This document shows positions 60,040 through 64,000 of a DNA stretch of 64,000 nucleotides, in pieces; position 1 is the first letter of the stretch, and the number at the start of each line of letters is the position of its first letter. The notes beneath the pieces are model-generated. The model searched no databases and had not been told where the DNA came from. It saw only the letters and a list, made by a program, of their open reading frames with translations. The DNA is from Ardenticatenaceae bacterium (lineage in GTDB: Bacteria; Chloroflexota; Anaerolineae; Promineifilales; Promineifilaceae), in contig JACKBU010000003.1 in assembly GCA_020634395.1 (NCBI GenBank), positions 62,001-126,000 of the forward strand, given 5' to 3'. Position numbers and translations under genes: made by a program.

Positions 60040-61244
60040 AAGAATGGCTCAGACAGCCGGTGCACCGCGCGCTGCTGGCCCTGGCATTGATCGGTGGCCT
60101 GGGTTTGGGAGTGCTTTATCTGGATCTGCACTCGGCCGATTCCAAGACCATTGAGGTACCTCCCGACTATGGGCTGGTTTGGTTTGGGGAAAACGGCCGT
60201 TCCCAAAAAGCCCTTCCCGGCCAGCCCAATCCCTACTTCGATACCACCCACCCCACCATCATCTTCGTTCATGGCTGGCTGCCCGATCAGGTCGCCACAC
60301 CGCCCACTTTTACTGTGGACTTTGCCGATGCCGCCCAGGACAACCCGCTCCAGCTAGACGTCGCCGCCGCCTGGTTGGAGGCCGGATGGAATGTCGGCAT
60401 CTTCTATTGGCATCCCTTCGCCGATGAAGACTTGGTATGGGTGGCCGAAGATAAAATTTGGACTGCCGACCAGGACGCCGGCATGCGCTACCGCGACGAG
60501 GCCGGTAACTTTCACACGGAAGCCATGCCTACAGTCAGTGCAGGAGAATTGTTTTACCAGGCATATGTGGCCGCAATGGCAGGGTACAACGGGCCGGAAA
60601 TCAGGCTGGCCGGGCACTCTTTGGGCAACCAGATGGTGGTGCGCCTGGCCGACCAGTTGGTGACAGGCATTGAAGCCGGCGAGGTAGCGGAAAACTTACT
60701 ACCCACCCGGGTGGCCCTGCTCGATCCCTTCTGGTCGCCGTTTGCCAAATCATACCTTGACGGGCAGGAAACGGGCACAGTGGTCCGGCAAATCATTGCC
60801 GACCGCCTGCTGCCGCGTGGCGTGCTGGTGGAATGGTACCGCTCTTCGCTGCTCACCGAAGAAACGGTGCAAAATGAGGCAGCGCGCAGCTTCCAGGCTG
60901 AAGTTGTCTATACCGAGTTGGACCCGGAATTTTGCAGCCTGTTGGATCAGGTTTGCCGCCACAACGCCGCCTGGCAATGGTACTTTTTCTCTTTCGATTC
61001 TGCCGCTCCGCCGGAATGTGTGCCGGCTGAATCGCCAGACGCCTGCATTCCGACAGGCAGCCAGGGGCCGTCGGCCAGTACATCCGCTGAACGTTTAGCG
61101 GAGATGATGACCGCGCCTTTTTACTGGGCGCAAGGCGTGGGGCCAGACGGAGCAGACGGCCGTTCCACTCCGCAAGCAGACGATGACTGGTTTCACCGCC
61201 TGCCTTTACCCGTTTTGCCAGAGCCAGAAGACCCGGCCGGTTAA
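60036..61244 (+). CDS. Exported lipase-like alpha/beta hydrolase
   Basis: 402 residues. N-terminal span (ALLALALIGGLGLGVLYL), IIFVHGWLPDQ as oxyanion loop, and the nucleophile elbow LAGHSLGNQMV typical of lipases. Two Cys pairs in FCSLLDQVC and CVPAESPDAC suggest disulfides of an exported protein. Coupled to the preceding hydrolase by ATGA. A His near the end of HRLPL may complete the triad, unproven. No substrate can be named. Confidence 0.78.
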   Translation: MKEWLRQPVHRALLALALIGGLGLGVLYLDLHSADSKTIEVPPDYGLVWFGENGRSQKALPGQPNPYFDTTHPTIIFVHGWLPDQVATPPTFTVDFADAAQDNPLQLDVAAAWLEAGWNVGIFYWHPFADEDLVWVAEDKIWTADQDAGMRYRDEAGNFHTEAMPTVSAGELFYQAYVAAMAGYNGPEIRLAGHSLGNQMVVRLADQLVTGIEAGEVAENLLPTRVALLDPFWSPFAKSYLDGQETGTVVRQIIADRLLPRGVLVEWYRSSLLTEETVQNEAARSFQAEVVYTELDPEFCSLLDQVCRHNAAWQWYFFSFDSAAPPECVPAESPDACIPTGSQGPSASTSAERLAEMMTAPFYWAQGVGPDGADGRSTPQADDDWFHRLPLPVLPEPEDPAG

Positions 61245-61305
61245 GCAGCAGCCTTTGCCGGGCAGCCAAACAACGGCAACGGCCGTCCCCCAACCACTTA
61301 TAGCA

Positions 61306-61314
61306 TGATATAAT
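61306..61314 (+). promoter_or_regulatory. Extended -10 promoter of the leader ORF and aminotransferase
   Basis: TGATATAAT: extended TGn with TATAAT at 61309-61314, seven bases before the ATG of the leader ORF. No -35 match is visible, as often with an extended -10. Confidence 0.5.
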
Positions 61315-61321
61315 CAGCCGC

Positions 61322-61492
61322 ATGGCAGAATTGGCTGGCTATTGTTCCTGCATCTGTATGTGCCCGTGTCGGGTTTGCGCCCGGCACGGCCGTCTTACCG
61401 CCAGCCTCTCCCCGAGTCTTTTCCCCAAATTTCACCTTTCACCCTTCACAATTCATTCGTCGTTACCCCAGTATTTCAGGAGTTTTCCATGA
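61322..61492 (+). CDS. Cys-rich leader ORF upstream of the class V aminotransferase
   Basis: 56 residues from ATG 61322 to TGA 61490-61492, overlapping the aminotransferase ATG by four bases (ATGA). It begins MAELAGYCSCICMCPCRVCARHG, so five Cys within ten residues (8, 10, 12, 14, 17), then a Ser/Phe-rich remainder with no domain. An extended -10 box lies seven bases before, so it may be leaderless. A hairpin (61364-61389, nine of ten pairs) starts within the Cys codons. It could be a leader peptide sensing cysteine or Cys-tRNA for a cysteine-desulfurase-like enzyme. Chance ORF remains possible. Confidence 0.4.
   Translation: MAELAGYCSCICMCPCRVCARHGRLTASLSPSLFPKFHLSPFTIHSSLPQYFRSFP
61364..61389 (+). 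promoter_or_regulatory. Hairpin inside the leader ORF
   Basis: ccgtgtcggg (61364-61373) pairs with cccggcacgg (61380-61389), one G-U pair, six-base loop. It begins within the run of Cys codons and could respond to ribosome stalling. Confidence 0.45.
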
Positions 61493-62901
61493 ACCATTCT
61501 TCTCCTCTAACCGTGGCTGATTTGCGCCATCAGATCGTGGGTTTAGATGAGCCGGTGCCCTTGTTGGACGGCCGTTGCCAGCCCTACGTCAACCTGGACA
61601 ATGCCGCCAGCACCCCCGCGCTCCGGCCCGTGCTGGACGCCGTCAACCAGTTTTTGCCCTACTATGCCAGCGTCCATCGCGGCACCGGCTTCAAATCGCG
61701 CCTCAGCACCGTCGCCTACGACGAGGCCCATGAGATCATCGGCCATTTTGTCGGTGCGGATCTGGCCACCAACACTGTCATCTTCGGCAAAAATTCCACC
61801 GAAGCGCTGAACAAACTCTCCTACCGCTTCCCCTTCAAGCCCGGTTCGGTTGTCATCACCACCCAGTTGGAGCACCACTCCAACGATTTGCCCTGGCGGC
61901 AGCATGCCGATGTGTGCCACGTGCGCGCGCTGGCCGACGGCCGTTTCGACGAAAACCACTTCGATCAACTCCTGCGCGAAAACGCCGGGCGGGTCGCCCT
62001 GGTCGCCGTCACCGGCGCCTCCAACGTCAGCGGCTTTTTGCAGCCCATCCACCGCCTGGCCCGCAAAGCCCACGCCGCTGGGGCCATGATTTTGGTCGAC
62101 GCTGCCCAACTCGCCCCCCACCGCCGCGTCGACATGCGCCCCGACGACGACCCCGAACATCTGGATTTTGTCGTCCTGTCCGGGCACAAAATGTACGCCC
62201 CCTTTGGCACCGGCGCGCTCGTCGGTCCCAAAGCCATCTTCCTGCAAGGCACGCCCGACTACGTGGGCGGCGGCACGGTGGATGTAGTGACACTGGACGA
62301 AGTGCATTGGGCCGGCACGCCGGACCGCGACGAGGCCGGCAGTCCCAACGTGGTGGGCGCGGTAACCATGGCCGCCGCCGCCCAGATCCTCATGGATGTG
62401 GGCATGGAAGCCATCGCCGCGCACGAAGAGGAGCTGATCGCCTACGCCCTGGAGCGCCTGCAAACCGTTCCCGGACTCAAGATCTACGGCGAAACCGATC
62501 CCTCTCGGGCCTCTGAAAAAGTCGGCGTCATTCCCTTCAATCTGGAAGGCATCTCGCACTTTAAACTGGCCGCGATTTTAGGCTATGAAGGCGGCATCGG
62601 TGTCCGCAGCGGCTGTTTCTGCGCCCATCCCTACGTCGTCCACTTGCTGCAGTTGGATGAGGACACGGCTGCCACCTGGCGTGATCAGTTGCTTTCCGGT
62701 GACAAATCGCATATGCCCGGTATGGTTCGCGCCAGCTTTGGCTGCTATAACAATACCGACGACGTGGATCGGCTGGTAGAAATGCTGGCGCGCGTTGCCC
62801 GGGGCGATTACCAGGGCGACTATGTGCTGGATCCGGCCTCAGGCGAGTACACGCCGGCCAATTTTGTCGAGTCACTGGCAGATTATTTCCGGCTAATGTA
62901 A
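61489..62901 (+). CDS. Class V aminotransferase, cysteine desulfurase-like
   Basis: 470 residues of the PLP fold type I, SufS/CsdA-like: NLDNAASTPA, HRGTGFKSR, TTQLEHHSNDLPWR, PLP-lysine K234 in LSGHKMYAPFG and a conserved Cys loop SGCFCAHP (C376, C378). Many such enzymes move sulfur from cysteine, but this branch with a long C-terminal segment (GDKSHMPGMVRAS, CYNNTDDVDRLVEML) is loosely classified, so desulfurase activity is an inference. CAGGAG lies eight bases before ATG 61489. A hairpin (62910-62944) follows. Confidence 0.85.
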   Translation: MNHSSPLTVADLRHQIVGLDEPVPLLDGRCQPYVNLDNAASTPALRPVLDAVNQFLPYYASVHRGTGFKSRLSTVAYDEAHEIIGHFVGADLATNTVIFGKNSTEALNKLSYRFPFKPGSVVITTQLEHHSNDLPWRQHADVCHVRALADGRFDENHFDQLLRENAGRVALVAVTGASNVSGFLQPIHRLARKAHAAGAMILVDAAQLAPHRRVDMRPDDDPEHLDFVVLSGHKMYAPFGTGALVGPKAIFLQGTPDYVGGGTVDVVTLDEVHWAGTPDRDEAGSPNVVGAVTMAAAAQILMDVGMEAIAAHEEELIAYALERLQTVPGLKIYGETDPSRASEKVGVIPFNLEGISHFKLAAILGYEGGIGVRSGCFCAHPYVVHLLQLDEDTAATWRDQLLSGDKSHMPGMVRASFGCYNNTDDVDRLVEMLARVARGDYQGDYVLDPASGEYTPANFVESLADYFRLM

Positions 62902-62909
62902 AAATAACC

Positions 62910-62944
62910 CAGACCCCAAGGTTTTACGCAACCCTTGGGGTCTG
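62910..62944 (+). terminator. Hairpin after the aminotransferase gene
   Basis: cagaccccaagg pairs with ccttggggtctg, 11-base loop. Downstream on the plus strand is AAAATTTC, so the T-run is weak; a terminator is likely but not certain. Confidence 0.55.
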
Positions 62945-62972
62945 AAAATTTCAGTAAGAGGCATTGAACTGT

Positions 62973-64000
62973 ATGAAACCGTGGCGTTTGTTTTTTGTAT
63001 CGTTGATGGTGCTGTTGGCCCTGGCGGCCTGCAGCAACCAGGAGGAACTGCTGCCTACCCCGATCCCGGCCCCAACGATGGATGAGTCGGTAACGGCCGT
63101 TTCCGAAACCGCCCCCACCGCTGCACCCACGACCGGCCCGGCCACCCTGCCGCCGCCGCCCACGCTGGCTCCGGCCGCCACCAGCACCCCCCTGCCCGAA
63201 GCCACCAGCGATCCGGCTCTGGCACCCGTCACCCTGCTCACAGCCGAAGACTTTGGCACCGACCGCAACCCGCTTACGGGCGAACTGGTCGCCAATCCAG
63301 AAGACTTGAACCGGCGACCGCTTGTCGTCAAAATTCCCAACTCTCCGCCCAGCTATGTCCGGCCGCAGTCTGGCCTGAACGACGCCGATATTATTTTTGA
63401 GCACCTAGCGGAAGGCAGCGTCACCCGCCTATCGGCCATCTTTTACAGCAAGATGCCGGAGAAAATTGGGCCGATTCGCAGCGCGCGCCTGATTGATCTG
63501 GAACTGCCGGCCATGTATGATGCGGCCCTGGTTTACTCCGGTTCCAGCGTTGGCGTAAGCCGGCGCCTGTTTTCATCGGATTTTAGCGATCGCATTTTGC
63601 GCTCCAACTCGGAAGGCTACTACCGTTCCGACGAGCCGGAGAAACCCACAGAAGCTACGCTGTACGTGCATCCTGAAGGATTGTACGACGAGCTGGAAAA
63701 CCGCGGACTGAACACTGCTCCCAATTTCAACCAGGTGATGGCCTTCAGCACGGAACCACCAGAAGGCGGCCAGCCGGCCACGAATTTGAAGATCGACTAT
63801 ATCTGGGAGGAAGTGGAGTGGCAGTATAATGCGGAAGACGGCCGTTACTACCGTTACGGTGACGGCGACCCCATTTTAGACGGCAACACAGACGAACAAG
63901 CCCACACCGCCAACATCGTCATCATCACACCGTACCACGTACAAGACCCAGAAATTTGCGAACAGGCCAACGACGCCGGACAATGCCTGGCCCAGTCCGT
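62973..64000 (+). CDS. DUF3048 (YerB-like) lipoprotein, 3' end outside window
   Basis: The first 342 codons are visible. A lipoprotein signal LMVLLALAACSN puts the lipidated Cys at C20, followed by a long low-complexity Pro/Thr/Ala linker (about 30-90), then the DUF3048 domain: NPLTGE, RPLVVKIPNSPPSYVRPQSGL, DIIFEHLAEGSVTRLSAIFY and IGPIRSARLIDLEL. YerB-like proteins are cell-envelope lipoproteins of unknown function. One octamer ACGGCCGT falls in the linker (ESVTAVSE) and one near the end. Confidence 0.88.
   Translation, partial: MKPWRLFFVSLMVLLALAACSNQEELLPTPIPAPTMDESVTAVSETAPTAAPTTGPATLPPPPTLAPAATSTPLPEATSDPALAPVTLLTAEDFGTDRNPLTGELVANPEDLNRRPLVVKIPNSPPSYVRPQSGLNDADIIFEHLAEGSVTRLSAIFYSKMPEKIGPIRSARLIDLELPAMYDAALVYSGSSVGVSRRLFSSDFSDRILRSNSEGYYRSDEPEKPTEATLYVHPEGLYDELENRGLNTAPNFNQVMAFSTEPPEGGQPATNLKIDYIWEEVEWQYNAEDGRYYRYGDGDPILDGNTDEQAHTANIVIITPYHVQDPEICEQANDAGQCLAQS

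Noticed and set aside
61342..61488. N-terminal extension of the aminotransferase
   Set aside because: No homology to the fold and no RBS; ATG 61489 has CAGGAG at good distance. The region is used by the leader ORF in another frame.
61543..62559. 338-residue open frame on the minus strand
   Set aside because: Antisense to the class V aminotransferase; Gly-rich shadow.

Overview
The window looks like a chromosomal segment of a free-living, moderately GC-rich Chloroflexota bacterium, probably Anaerolineae or a relative. This placement is inferred from gene content and style: an F420-type luciferase-like oxidoreductase, many acyl-CoA dehydrogenases with an electron transfer flavoprotein, a Ser/Thr kinase with a beta-propeller tail, and a MoaD-MoaE fusion. 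No rRNA, CRISPR array, prophage or insertion sequence was seen. There are about 52 protein genes (two cut by the window edges) and three tRNAs: Arg-CCG, one CAU tRNA and Leu-GAG.

Layout. 1-10.5 kb: an FAD oxidoreductase (cut), a pentapeptide-repeat protein, an F420-type oxidoreductase, MscL, then an acyl-CoA catabolic set (acyl-CoA dehydrogenase, enoyl-CoA hydratase, biotin-dependent carboxylase alpha subunit). This set is interrupted by a kinase-like phosphotransferase and a TumA/TumE-like toxin-antitoxin pair, and is followed by a FetAB-like exporter. 10.6-25.5 kb, minus strand: a six-gene cluster read in the order acyl-CoA dehydrogenase, 2834-residue iterative polyketide/fatty-acid megasynthase (KS-AT-KS-ACPx3-KR-DH), phosphopantetheinyl transferase, carboxyltransferase, biotin carboxylase and biotin carrier. 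It makes sense as a self-contained lipid or polyketide factory that makes its own malonyl-CoA. 25.8-29.6 kb: tRNA-Arg, etfBA and another acyl-CoA dehydrogenase. 29.7-45 kb: membrane proteins, a site-2 protease, a CoaE-acetyltransferase fusion, an ABC-F ATPase, a tyrosine autokinase, the housekeeping sigma factor, rnc-fabF, MazG and molybdopterin genes. 45.9-51.9 kb: a phospho-signalling operon (Ser/Thr kinase, PP2C phosphatase, J-like/VWA protein, FHA protein, small unknown protein, response regulator). 52-64 kb: a Rel/Spo-type protein with an apparently degenerate synthetase half, a CBM48 protein, thioredoxin reductase, a TPR protein, a metalloprotease-like protein, an epimerase, tRNA-Leu, two alpha/beta hydrolases, a class V aminotransferase preceded by a small Cys-rich leader ORF, and a DUF3048 lipoprotein (cut).

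Two sequence-wide signals stand out. First, the palindrome ACGGCCGT is scattered through nearly every gene (11 copies in the first 5.6 kb, where base composition predicts fewer than one), reads as TAV, NGR or DGR in unrelated proteins, and sits inside promoters and hairpins. Second, many intergenic gaps hold short-unit repeat tracts that fold back on themselves, each with a different unit. The same units occur in frame in the linkers of the megasynthase. In addition, several genes have a -10 box only 6-9 bases before their ATG, suggesting leaderless mRNAs.
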